Part shown: in pieces, positions 1-8,200 of the stretch
Position numbering within the stretch: position 1 is the stretch's first letter
Layout: every line of letters begins with the position of its first letter
NCBI GenBank assembly: GCA_049318165.1
Contig: JBMOGW010000007.1
Span: 1 to 35,030, forward strand
Direction of reading: 5' to 3'
Length of the DNA stretch: 35,030 nt
DNA from: UBA668 sp049318165
GTDB taxonomy: Bacteria > Actinomycetota > Acidimicrobiia > Acidimicrobiales > Ilumatobacteraceae
The notes under the pieces: model-generated
What the model was told of the DNA's origin: nothing
What the model saw: only the letters and a program-made list of their open reading frames with translations
Databases searched by the model: none
Program-made: the position numbers and the translations under genes

Positions 1-546
1 ACGTCGAACCTCGGCACCCAGGACCTGCGCAAGGCCAACATGGGCTTCACCAAGGGCGACGCGGCGATGAGCTACGAGCGCATGAAGGACAAGGTGACGG
101 ATGCGCTGAAGGGCCACTTCCGTCCGGAGTTCCTCAACCGCATCGACGACATCATCGTCTTCCACGAGCTGGCCCAGCTGGAGGTCATGCAGATGGTCGA
201 CCTGATGACGAAGCGCCTCACCGGCCAGCTGGAGGCGCAGGGCCTGGGCATCGAGCTCACGCAGTCGGCCAAGGAGCTGCTCGCGGTGAAGGGCTACGAC
301 CCGCAGCTGGGCGCACGCCCGCTGCGCCGTGCGATCCAGCGGATGATCGAGGACGTGCTCAGCGAGAAGATCCTGTACAAGGAGTTCCACGCCGGGCAGA
401 TCATCGTCGTCGACACCGAGGACGACCCGGAGCGCCCCGGCGACAAGCGCCTCAACTTCCGTGGCGTCGAGGGCTTCATGCCCCCGAGCGCAGTCGAGTT
501 GGCGGCCACCGGCGCCGACGGCGAACCGCCCGCACCCACCGAGTGA
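1..546 (+). CDS. clpC: ClpC-type AAA+ unfoldase, C-terminal part only (5' end outside window)
   Basis: This is the last 181 residues of a Clp/Hsp100 ATPase, the unfoldase that feeds substrates to the ClpP peptidase. The reading frame is open from base 1 and begins with TSNLGT, a sequence typical of the second AAA+ module of ClpC/ClpB. It continues through the hallmark RPEFLNRIDD block and then the sensor-2 GARPLRR motif of the small C-terminal D2 subdomain. The end has a strand typical of ClpC (the region after EKILYKEF) followed by an Ala/Pro/Glu-rich tail. The N-domain, D1 and the Walker motifs lie outside the window. ClpC is preferred over ClpB because this tail follows D2 directly and ClpC is the usual form in actinobacteria, but the part seen cannot fully separate the two. 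The stop is TGA; the next gene begins 53 nt later on the same strand. Confidence 0.93.
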   Translation, partial: TSNLGTQDLRKANMGFTKGDAAMSYERMKDKVTDALKGHFRPEFLNRIDDIIVFHELAQLEVMQMVDLMTKRLTGQLEAQGLGIELTQSAKELLAVKGYDPQLGARPLRRAIQRMIEDVLSEKILYKEFHAGQIIVVDTEDDPERPGDKRLNFRGVEGFMPPSAVELAATGADGEPPAPTE

Positions 547-599
547 GCCGGCCGGCCTGACCGGACGCGGCACAACATGACCATCCTGGCGCTGCCAGA

Positions 600-1391
600 A
601 TGACGCGCGTGCGCCGAGCCCTCGCCGTCTTCCTCGCCGCGTGCGCGCTGGCGGCGTGCAAGGTGGACACGTCGGTCGGTCTCGTCGTCGAGCCCGACGG
701 CTCGGGCACCGTCACCCTGACCGCCATCGCGGACGCCGAACTGGTGGCGAAAGCGCCCGGCCTGGCCGAGGACCTGCGCTTCGACGACGCCGTCGCCGCG
801 GGTTGGACCGTGGACGGGCCGACGGCCACCGCGGACGGCGGACTGCAGGTGGTGGTGACCCACCCGTTCGACACGGTCGAGCAGGCGACGGCGCTGCTGC
901 AGTCGTTGAACGGTCCGGACGGCCCTCTGCACGACGTGGTGGTCGGCCGCACCGCCACCGACGACGAGATCACCACGACCCTGTCCGGCACGATCAGCGT
1001 GAGCAACGGACTCGACGCATTCGCCGACCCGGACGTGCTGGCCGCGATCGGCGGCAGCCCCTACGCGAACGACCTGGCCGAGTTGAACCTGCGGCCGGCC
1101 GACGTGGTGACGTTCACGTTCGACGCCGCGCTGCCCGGCGACGTGACCACGCCGTCCACCGGCACCGCGCCCCCGCTCAGCTGGACGGTGCCGCTCGACG
1201 GCACCACCGCCGACCTCGCCACTACGTCGGTGTTCGCCCAGGGCAGCGGCGGCAGTTCGGTGTGGAGCACGGTCGCGAACGTCGCGCTGATCGCGCTCGT
1301 GGTGTGGGTGCTGTTCGCACTGGGCTTCATCGCGTTCGTCGCCAAGGCCCGCCGCGACCGGGCCCGCCAACGGCCGACGCCGTCGGCCTGA
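600..1391 (+). CDS. LppM-like (DUF3153) lipoprotein with C-terminal membrane anchor
   Basis: The 263-residue protein has a short basic N-terminus, a hydrophobic stretch and two overlapping lipobox candidates (LAAC ending at Cys15 and at Cys20). Cys20, followed by a charged mature start, fits the LppM family best. The body begins with the strand pattern around EPDGSGTVTL that is typical of the LppM/DUF3153 beta domain. A single membrane helix at about residues 217-243 precedes a basic tail, so the domain should sit outside the membrane, anchored at both ends. LppM in mycobacteria is a surface lipoprotein linked to phagosome interactions; no specific function is claimed here. The ATG at 600 is the first start giving an intact signal sequence. 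The gene ends 3 bp before the stop of the convergent gene at 1395. Confidence 0.78.
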   Translation: MTRVRRALAVFLAACALAACKVDTSVGLVVEPDGSGTVTLTAIADAELVAKAPGLAEDLRFDDAVAAGWTVDGPTATADGGLQVVVTHPFDTVEQATALLQSLNGPDGPLHDVVVGRTATDDEITTTLSGTISVSNGLDAFADPDVLAAIGGSPYANDLAELNLRPADVVTFTFDAALPGDVTTPSTGTAPPLSWTVPLDGTTADLATTSVFAQGSGGSSVWSTVANVALIALVVWVLFALGFIAFVAKARRDRARQRPTPSA

Positions 1392-1394
1392 CGA

Positions 1395-3275
1395 TCAGTC
1401 CGCCGGCACGCCGATGGTGACGGCGGACACACAGATCGGGGCGTCGTCGCCGAACGAGGTCAGCCCGAGCGAGTCGAACGCGTCATCGGCCACCAGATAC
1501 CAGGTCGACGAGCCGACACCGAGCGGCAGGTTCTGCCGCACCCCGCCGGAGGTCACCTCGAGCAACGCCGGTGCCTCCGTGGACACGTCCAGCCGGATGA
1601 TCCACTGCCATTGGAACAGGTCGGCCCGGAGATCGACGTCGGCTGGTGTTCCGCTGCGGACCTCGGCGACGCACGAGCCCGACTCCGCCGGGAGCGACAC
1701 GGCGGTCTTCAGCTCGATCGGCGCGAGGTGACCGTCGGCACCGGCCACGTAGAGGTGCTCCGTGGGAACGTCGAACCGCGGCGGCCGATCCATGCCGGCC
1801 AGCAACGTCGAGAGACGGTTCTCCCCCACGCCGAGCAGACCGAGCACCGATGGCGGCGTGGTCGCGTCGAGCAACACCGTCGCCCCCGAGCGATCGAGGT
1901 CGCTCGACACATTCTCCACGAAACGCTCTGTGCGACGACCGGGATGGCCGTCCACCATGGACCGACTCGTGAACAACGAGGCGGCAACGAACACGACCCC
2001 GACCACGACCGCCGTGACACCGACCGCACGGCCCCCCGCCGCCATCGAGCGCGATCGGATCGGATCCTTCGCCGTGGCGAATGCCATCGTGACCGCGATG
2101 CACGTGAGCATCGTCAGCTCGGGGAAGTACCGCGGCGAACGGCCGACCAGGGCGAACCAGGTGCCGTAGCGACTTCGGGTGAGCACGGCACAGACCACGA
2201 ACCAGTACGAGCCCAGCCACACCCAGGCCTTCCACGAGTCTCGATACCAGCGCAGGGACGCGGCGACGACTGCGATGCCACCAGCGAGGTAGAGCCAGTT
2301 CCATGACACCACCGCACCGCCGGCATAGTGCGCAGACGCCTGACGGAACGGTCCCCCGAAGAGATAGGGGACCACACCATTGAGCAGCGTCTCGCGGAAC
2401 ACCACCCAGTAGCCGTCCGTCGCGGCGGGGGGAACCGGATCCGGTCGCACCCTCCACACCAGGAGGGCCACCTCGGCGGCGGCCACGATGCCGTAGGCGA
2501 GGTACTGCCAACGGTCCCTCCAGACCGACCTCACGGCAGCACGCAGTCCTCGGCGATCGCCGAGCCACAGCAACGAGAACAGCAGCACGAGCGGAAAGAG
2601 CACCAGGGCCTTCTCCCACATCAGCACACCGGCGACGAAGAACGCGACGGCCACAGCCGCGTCGGTCTGCCTCCGGGTCCTGACGTACCGCACGTGCCAC
2701 CGGAGCATGCCGAGTGCGGCGATCTGCAGCGGCACCGCCTGCAGCGCAGCCGCGTACCAGAGGTACGCCGAGACCGCGAGCGGCGCGAACGCAAAGACGA
2801 CGAGGGAGGCGACGACGAGCCAGCGTTCACCGACGAGATCGCGGAGCAGGAGCCACATCAACCACGCCGACACACTCGACAACACCGCCAAACACACTGC
2901 GACCAGCGTGAAGCTCATCGGCGCGACGTGCTGCAACAGCCAGACCAGCGCGAACTGTCCGGGCATGAGGTGGTCGTTGTAGTCCTGGAGGAGGTACCCC
3001 CATGAGAACGGTCCCCTTGCGGCCATCTGGATCAGCTTGAAGTCGTCCTCCATGAAGTAGACGCCAAGGCTCAGTGCCAGACGAGTGAGGCCATGGGCGA
3101 CGACGACCGCCAGCGCGGCAGCGCGGACTCGCGGGGAGGTGATCGCGGGGCGCGCCCTGAAGAGGGGGGTGTCAGTCGCACCATCCCGGGCCGCCACAGC
3201 GCATTCCACTGCGGGTTCACCGCACTCGTCGGGGACGAGCGCTGAGGGCGAAGGCCCGGTGTCCGGCATGGTCAC
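1395..3275 (-). CDS. GT-C-like multi-pass membrane protein, putative glycosyltransferase
   Basis: The product is about 626 residues. A soluble start of about 48 residues precedes a first membrane helix (about 50-70). An acidic Glu76-Asp77-Asp78-Phe motif sits just after that helix in what should be the first external loop. This is the position where GT-C glycosyltransferases that use polyprenyl-linked sugars keep their catalytic acidic residue. About ten further hydrophobic segments follow, up to about residue 430. The last 180 residues are a predicted external beta-rich domain. I chose the GTG at 3275 because a TATCGT box ends 6 nt upstream of it; the ATG at 3269 in the same frame is the alternative. 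An open frame further upstream runs into the divergent acyltransferase and is not credible. The link to cell-envelope glycan synthesis rests on topology and neighbours; the substrate is unknown. Confidence 0.75.
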   Translation of the reverse strand: MTMPDTGPSPSALVPDECGEPAVECAVAARDGATDTPLFRARPAITSPRVRAAALAVVVAHGLTRLALSLGVYFMEDDFKLIQMAARGPFSWGYLLQDYNDHLMPGQFALVWLLQHVAPMSFTLVAVCLAVLSSVSAWLMWLLLRDLVGERWLVVASLVVFAFAPLAVSAYLWYAAALQAVPLQIAALGMLRWHVRYVRTRRQTDAAVAVAFFVAGVLMWEKALVLFPLVLLFSLLWLGDRRGLRAAVRSVWRDRWQYLAYGIVAAAEVALLVWRVRPDPVPPAATDGYWVVFRETLLNGVVPYLFGGPFRQASAHYAGGAVVSWNWLYLAGGIAVVAASLRWYRDSWKAWVWLGSYWFVVCAVLTRSRYGTWFALVGRSPRYFPELTMLTCIAVTMAFATAKDPIRSRSMAAGGRAVGVTAVVVGVVFVAASLFTSRSMVDGHPGRRTERFVENVSSDLDRSGATVLLDATTPPSVLGLLGVGENRLSTLLAGMDRPPRFDVPTEHLYVAGADGHLAPIELKTAVSLPAESGSCVAEVRSGTPADVDLRADLFQWQWIIRLDVSTEAPALLEVTSGGVRQNLPLGVGSSTWYLVADDAFDSLGLTSFGDDAPICVSAVTIGVPAD

Positions 3276-3281
3276 GAAGGC

Positions 3282-3287
3282 ACGATA
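3282..3287 (-). promoter_or_regulatory. -10 element of a leaderless promoter for the GT-C-like gene
   Basis: Read on the minus strand this is TATCGT, with 6 nt between it and the GTG at 3275, so transcription would begin at or beside the start codon. No -35 consensus is evident. It lies next to the plus-strand -10 candidate at 3293, giving a compact divergent promoter region. Confidence 0.5.
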
Positions 3288-3292
3288 ACCGC

Positions 3293-3298
3293 TACAGT
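3293..3298 (+). promoter_or_regulatory. -10 element candidate and ribosome binding site for the acyltransferase gene
   Basis: TACAGT here would start a leader of about 26 nt. The leader contains GGAGG at 3319-3323, seven nt before the TTG at 3331. The Shine-Dalgarno sequence is what supports the unusual TTG start. Confidence 0.45.
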
Positions 3299-3330
3299 CT
3301 CGCCACCCAGCGGGCATCGGAGGCACCACG

Positions 3331-4581
3331 TTGAGTCGGCAGACCGAGCAGCGAGACGTCGCCGCAGACGCCCCGGCCGATCGCGTCGTCGAAGCGACGC
3401 GTCGTCTGCCCGGACTCGACGGCTTCCGAGCGATCGCCGCCGTCATGGTGCTCGTGTTCCATGTCGCCGGCGACACCGACTTCCTCCGATCGGGCGAGCC
3501 CGGCGCGCATGTGATCGACAACTTCGGGAGCTTCGGCGTCGCCGTCTTCTTCGTGCTGTCCGGCCTCGTCATCTTTCGTCCGTTCGTGCTCAGCGGGCTG
3601 AAGGGAACGACCGCTCCCCATACGCCGTCCTTCTACCTGCGCCGAGCGTGCCGAATCTTCCCGGCCTATTGGGTCGCCTTGTTCGCGTGGGCGATCTCGT
3701 CCGCGGACATCGAGCACACGAAGGGCACCATCATCGGCAAGATCCTGCTGATCGATCTGTACGACCCTGACGTCGTGTGGCTGACAGGGCTGGTGATCTC
3801 GTGGACACTCGCTGTCGAGGTGGTGTTCTACCTGCTGGTGCCGCTGTGGGGATGGGCGATGCGGGCGATCGCCCGGCGGGGCGATGCGCGGGGTCACACG
3901 ATCCGGGTGTATCTCGTCGGCTGCGGCCTGCTGTACCTCAGCGGCTTCGCATACCGAGTGATCATCGATCACACTGCCTCCGGGTGGGCGACCCGCTGGG
4001 CGGTGTTCCCGAACTTCACCGACTGGTTCGCCCTCGGCATGCTCCTCGCCGTCCTGTCGGCCTGGCGTGAACTCGGCGGGGCGATGCCGTCATGGCTGAC
4101 GGGGTTCGCGGGTCGGCCAGCGGGCTGCTGGATCTGCGCCGCCGCGTGCTTCGCCGCCATCGTCTTCCTCAAGGGCGACCAACTGCTGTTCGAGCGCCAC
4201 GAGACGACCGGGCAGTTGGCGTGGCGAATGATGTTTCAAGGGTGGGCGGCTTTCTTCTTCGTGCTCCCGGTCGTGCTGGGCGACGCATCTCGGGCGTCGC
4301 TGCGGCCGTTTCAGGCCCGACCGCTGGTGTTCGTCGGGACGGTCTCTTACGGCGTCTACCTCTGGCACCGGATCGTGCAGCTCTGGATCGGTGACGTGGG
4401 CAGCGGTCTGGGCAGTCGGGGGTGGATGCTGGTGCAACTCTGCCTGGTCCTGCCGATCACCATCGCCATCGCGACCGTGAGCTACCGGATCGTCGAACGA
4501 CCGTTCATCGGTATGGCTGCGAGGCTCACGTCATCTCCTAGGGTGAGCAGCCGTGGCAGCGAACGACTCACGCCAGCCTGA
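3331..4581 (+). CDS. Acyltransferase-3 family membrane protein (OafA-like)
   Basis: This is a 416-residue integral membrane acyltransferase of the family that moves acetyl or other short acyl groups onto envelope sugars. The N-terminal block LPGLDGFRAIAAVMVLVFH is diagnostic: it contains the family's Arg-X10-His motif (Arg33 and His44), needed for acyl transfer across the membrane. Around ten hydrophobic helices follow. The late segment SYGVYLWH is also typical of the family. The TTG start is supported by GGAGG at 3319-3323 with 7-nt spacing. The gene shares its upstream region with the divergent GT-C-like gene. Its last 29 nt overlap the next gene in another frame, which suggests translational coupling. 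A role in O-acylating the polysaccharide made by the neighbouring glycosyltransferases is inferred from context. Confidence 0.9.
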   Translation: MSRQTEQRDVAADAPADRVVEATRRLPGLDGFRAIAAVMVLVFHVAGDTDFLRSGEPGAHVIDNFGSFGVAVFFVLSGLVIFRPFVLSGLKGTTAPHTPSFYLRRACRIFPAYWVALFAWAISSADIEHTKGTIIGKILLIDLYDPDVVWLTGLVISWTLAVEVVFYLLVPLWGWAMRAIARRGDARGHTIRVYLVGCGLLYLSGFAYRVIIDHTASGWATRWAVFPNFTDWFALGMLLAVLSAWRELGGAMPSWLTGFAGRPAGCWICAAACFAAIVFLKGDQLLFERHETTGQLAWRMMFQGWAAFFFVLPVVLGDASRASLRPFQARPLVFVGTVSYGVYLWHRIVQLWIGDVGSGLGSRGWMLVQLCLVLPITIAIATVSYRIVERPFIGMAARLTSSPRVSSRGSERLTPA

Positions 4582-5245
4582 CGAGTCTCGGCAGCGGACC
4601 GGAACACCGTGGTGGCACGTCGCGCTGGGGGCGCTGTTCGTCATCGCGGTCACGACGGGCATCTCGTACGTCTTGAGCGAGGACCCGGCCGAGCGTGGCG
4701 AGGTCACGAACATCGGCGACACCAGGTCCGACGACTTCAACCGTCCGCGAGACGACCGCGGCCTCGGAACCGGTCCGATCGGCACCTGGACGAGCGAGCG
4801 GGGCGTGTGGTCACTGCAACTCGGCACCGCATTCATCAGCTTTCCCGACAAGGACCGGAGTCTCGCCGTCGTCGACGCATCTGCGAAGGCCGTCCGAGTG
4901 GCGGCCACCGTGTGGGGTGACGAAGTGTGCGGAATCGTCGCGAGGTACGAGCGCCCGGACCAGTACGTGGCGCTCATCCGGGTTGCGGAGTTCGGCGTGT
5001 GGAACGTGGTCGAGGTCGACGCCGGCGACGAGGTCGTGCTGGGCAAGGTCCCCGACCTGGACACTGACGGGGTCGGTGTGTCGTTGTCGGTCGACGACGA
5101 CCTGGTGCAGGCGGAAGTGGGGCTGCAGCGGATCTCGGTGCGGTATTCGGTGCGCTCGCAGGGAACCTCGATCGGCCTCGTCGGCCAGGCCGACACCGCC
5201 ACGAGTTGCTCCTGGGACGACGTGACTGTCCAGACGATGAAGTGA
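4553..5245 (+). CDS. Membrane-tethered beta-sandwich protein, LamG/DUF1080-like
   Basis: This 230-residue protein has a short cytoplasmic start, one membrane helix at about residues 22-41, and then an external domain. The domain opens with a DDFNRP...GLGT pattern. That signature begins many concanavalin A-like beta-sandwich domains (LamG or DUF1080-type), which often bind carbohydrate. The rest alternates short hydrophobic strands with turns, ending in a CSWDDVTV strand that would close the sandwich. No catalytic residues can be assigned. The GTG start lies inside the acyltransferase gene, and the stop overlaps the GTG chosen for the next gene (GTGA at 5242-5245). The gene is therefore embedded in a four-gene envelope operon, and a glycan-binding or scaffolding role is plausible but unproven. 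Confidence 0.75.
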   Translation: MAANDSRQPDESRQRTGTPWWHVALGALFVIAVTTGISYVLSEDPAERGEVTNIGDTRSDDFNRPRDDRGLGTGPIGTWTSERGVWSLQLGTAFISFPDKDRSLAVVDASAKAVRVAATVWGDEVCGIVARYERPDQYVALIRVAEFGVWNVVEVDAGDEVVLGKVPDLDTDGVGVSLSVDDDLVQAEVGLQRISVRYSVRSQGTSIGLVGQADTATSCSWDDVTVQTMK

Positions 5246-8200
5246 TCGAGGTGACGCGACGCGGCTACTTCGACCGTGGCGTTCGGACGAGTCGCCTGTG
5301 GCCGACCGGGCTGTTGTACGGCGCGCTCGCGTTGGCCGCGACCCTGTTCGACCGCCCCATCGACTACGTCGCCGACAACCGGTTCGAGCAGTACTTCAAC
5401 CCGGCACGCGGGCTGGCCAAGATGTTCGCGATCTGGGACGGCTCGCGCGGCCTCGGCGGGCCACGCGAAGACGTGTGGCTCGGCACCACGATCCCCACCG
5501 CGCTGCTGCGCGGCCTCGGGCTGCCCCCGGCGTGGAGCGAGCGAGTCTGGCACGCCGGGCTGCTGACGCTCGTCGGGCTGGGGATCGTGGCGCTGCTGCG
5601 CGTCGTTCGCCCACGCATCGGCACGGCGCACGTGTTGGCGGGGCTCCTCGTCATGTTCGGGCCCTACACGGCCTCGTTCCTGCTGCCCTCGAACCTCTAC
5701 GTGATGTTCGCGCTCTCGCCGTGGTTGCTGCTCGTGTTCGTGCGCGGCATCACCGGGCACGACCCGTGGAAGTGGGCGGCTGCGTTCGCGCTGATCGTGC
5801 TGGCCGCCGGGAACAGCGACACGCCTGGCCTGCTCTACGTCGTCGTGATGATGGTGCCGACCGCCCTGTACGTCGTGCTCGTCGAGCGCGTCAGCACCTG
5901 GCGGCGGGTCGTCGGTTGGTCCGTGCGCGCCGGCGCGCTGGCGATCGCCACGACGGCTTGGATCCTCACCAAGACGTACTACGCCTCGGAGGCGCTCGAC
6001 GCCCGCCTCGCGGACACCGAGCTGCCATCGGCGTCCGCCACGTCGTCGTCGTGGTCCGAATCGTTCCGTGGGGTCGGCAACTGGCTGTCCTACTTCCGTG
6101 AAGAGGGCCGGCTGCTGAAGCCGCAGACCGTGCCGTTCTTCGAGCAGCCGCTGATCGTGCTGGCGACCTTCCTGCTGCCGATGATCGCGCTCGTCGCGTT
6201 CTGGCGATCGGGACGCCGCCATCGGCTGTGGTTCGGGGCACTGATGCTCGCCGGGTTGGCGATGATGGTCGGTGGCTTCCAGGCAGCGACTGCGTCACCG
6301 CTGAGCGACGGGATCCTGTGGCTGCTCGAGCACAGCAACACGCTGCTCGCCTTCCGCAACACCTACAAGGCCGCCGCGGGTCTGGTGATCGGCGTCGCGG
6401 TGCTGGCTGCGATCGGGATGGCTGCGGTGTGGCACCGCGCACGCGGTCGGTCGCGCTGGCAGCGTGGTGCGGTGCTCGCTGCGGGGGTGGCGCTGCTCGC
6501 CGCCACGGCCCAGCCGTTCGTCATCGGCGAGATGTACCACCCGTTCGAACGTTCCGGCCCCGTGCCGTCCTACTGGTCGGATGCATTCCGCTACCTCAAC
6601 TCGCTCGACAGCGACGGTCGCTCGCTGATCGTGCCGGCCGTCTCGCAGGCCCAGTACCGATGGGGATACGTCGGCGACGACATCTTCGATGCGCTGCTCA
6701 CTCGGCCACACGCCACCGCCACCGGCTGGATGCTGTCGACGCGCACTGGCCACAACGCGCTCGAGACCATCACCCTGTGGGCACAGCGGCCGGCGTACCG
6801 GCCCGGCGTGCTGGGCCCGATGGCGCGTCGGCTGGGCATCACCGAGATTCTCGTGCGCAACGACCTCGATTGGCAGCGCCTGAACGTGGCCCGACCGTCC
6901 GCGTTCGAAGGCCTCCGAACCGATCCGGACTTCGAGTTGGTCGCGTCGTTCGGCGACCCCGGGCTCGCCGTCGTGTCGCCGTTCGACGACACGGACGACG
7001 CACACGCAGAGCGATCGCTGCCGCCCGTCGAGGTGTATCGCCTACGCGAGCGAGCGCCGGTGGTGGAGACCCTCTCATCGTCCAACGGCACGATCGTCGC
7101 GACCGGCGACGCGGGCGCCATCCCGCAACTCGCTCGCGCCGGACTCCTGCCGGACGGGGCACAGGTGATCGCATCCGCCGCCGCGGACGACGCCACCCTC
7201 GCCGCAGCGCTGCAGGGCGGCGCGCCGATCGTGGTCACCGACACGGGACAGCGCCGTGTCCGCACCCTGCTGCACCACGAGCCGCAGCTCTCGCCGGTGT
7301 TGTCACCGGACGAGGAGCTCGACCGGCCGGTGCGGCCGGTGCACCCGGACCAACCGGGTGGCGAGTCCGTCACCTGGTACCGGGACGCGACGTCGATCAC
7401 GGGCGCCTTCACGCGCCTCGGCGGCAACCGCAACGACCTGCGCGCCGCGAACGCGTTCGACGGCGACCTTGCCACCGCCTGGGCCGTCCCCTGGTCGGGA
7501 CTCGGGCCGCGCCCGAATCTCGAGGTCACGCTGCGCCAGCCCACCACGATCAGCCACGTGTCCATCCGCTCGACGATCACGCCGGTCGGCCTGCCCACCG
7601 TCGCTGCGGCGGTGCTCATCACCGACAGCGGGACCGAGATCCCGATCCGCACGGACGAGCACGGCCTCGGCGACGTCACGTTCCCGGCGACCACGGTCCG
7701 CTCGTTCAAGGTGGCGCCGACGGACATCACCCTGTTCGGCGCCGAGGTCGGGCTGACCGAAGTGCGCGTCGACGGGTTGGATCTGACGCCGCACGTCCAG
7801 GTACCCGACGACCTGACCAGCCGTTCCCCTGCCGTCGAGCGGTTGGTGGCCGACGCACCCACCGCGTACACGTTCCGCCGCATCGACCGCGCCGTCACCG
7901 CCACCCGCGCGTCCCTCGATTCCACCCGCTACGACGAGGAGGTCACCATCCGGCGTCGGTTCGGTGTCAGCCACGCCGACACCGTGCGGGTGGACGGCGA
8001 CCTGCGGCTGCTCGAGGCCACCAGCGACACCTCGATCGACGCTCTGATCGGGGGCCCGCTGCGCGCATCCTCCGCTCGCCCGGAGGGCGCTTCGAACCTC
8101 GGCCACGCCGCGTTCCTCATCGATGACGACACCACCACCTCGTGGAGCGGCCCCGCCCTGCGCGGGATGTCGGCGACGGCGCACGTCGAACGCCAAGCGG

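Noticed and set aside
294..1370. Long open frame antisense to the clpC end and the LppM-like gene
   Set aside because: His/Arg/Gly-rich translation with no domain pattern, a typical shadow frame in very GC-rich DNA; the plus-strand genes explain the region.
4531..6222. Open frame of over 500 codons antisense to the envelope operon
   Set aside because: Composition is low-complexity (Gln/Arg/His/Glu) and it lies opposite recognisable genes.
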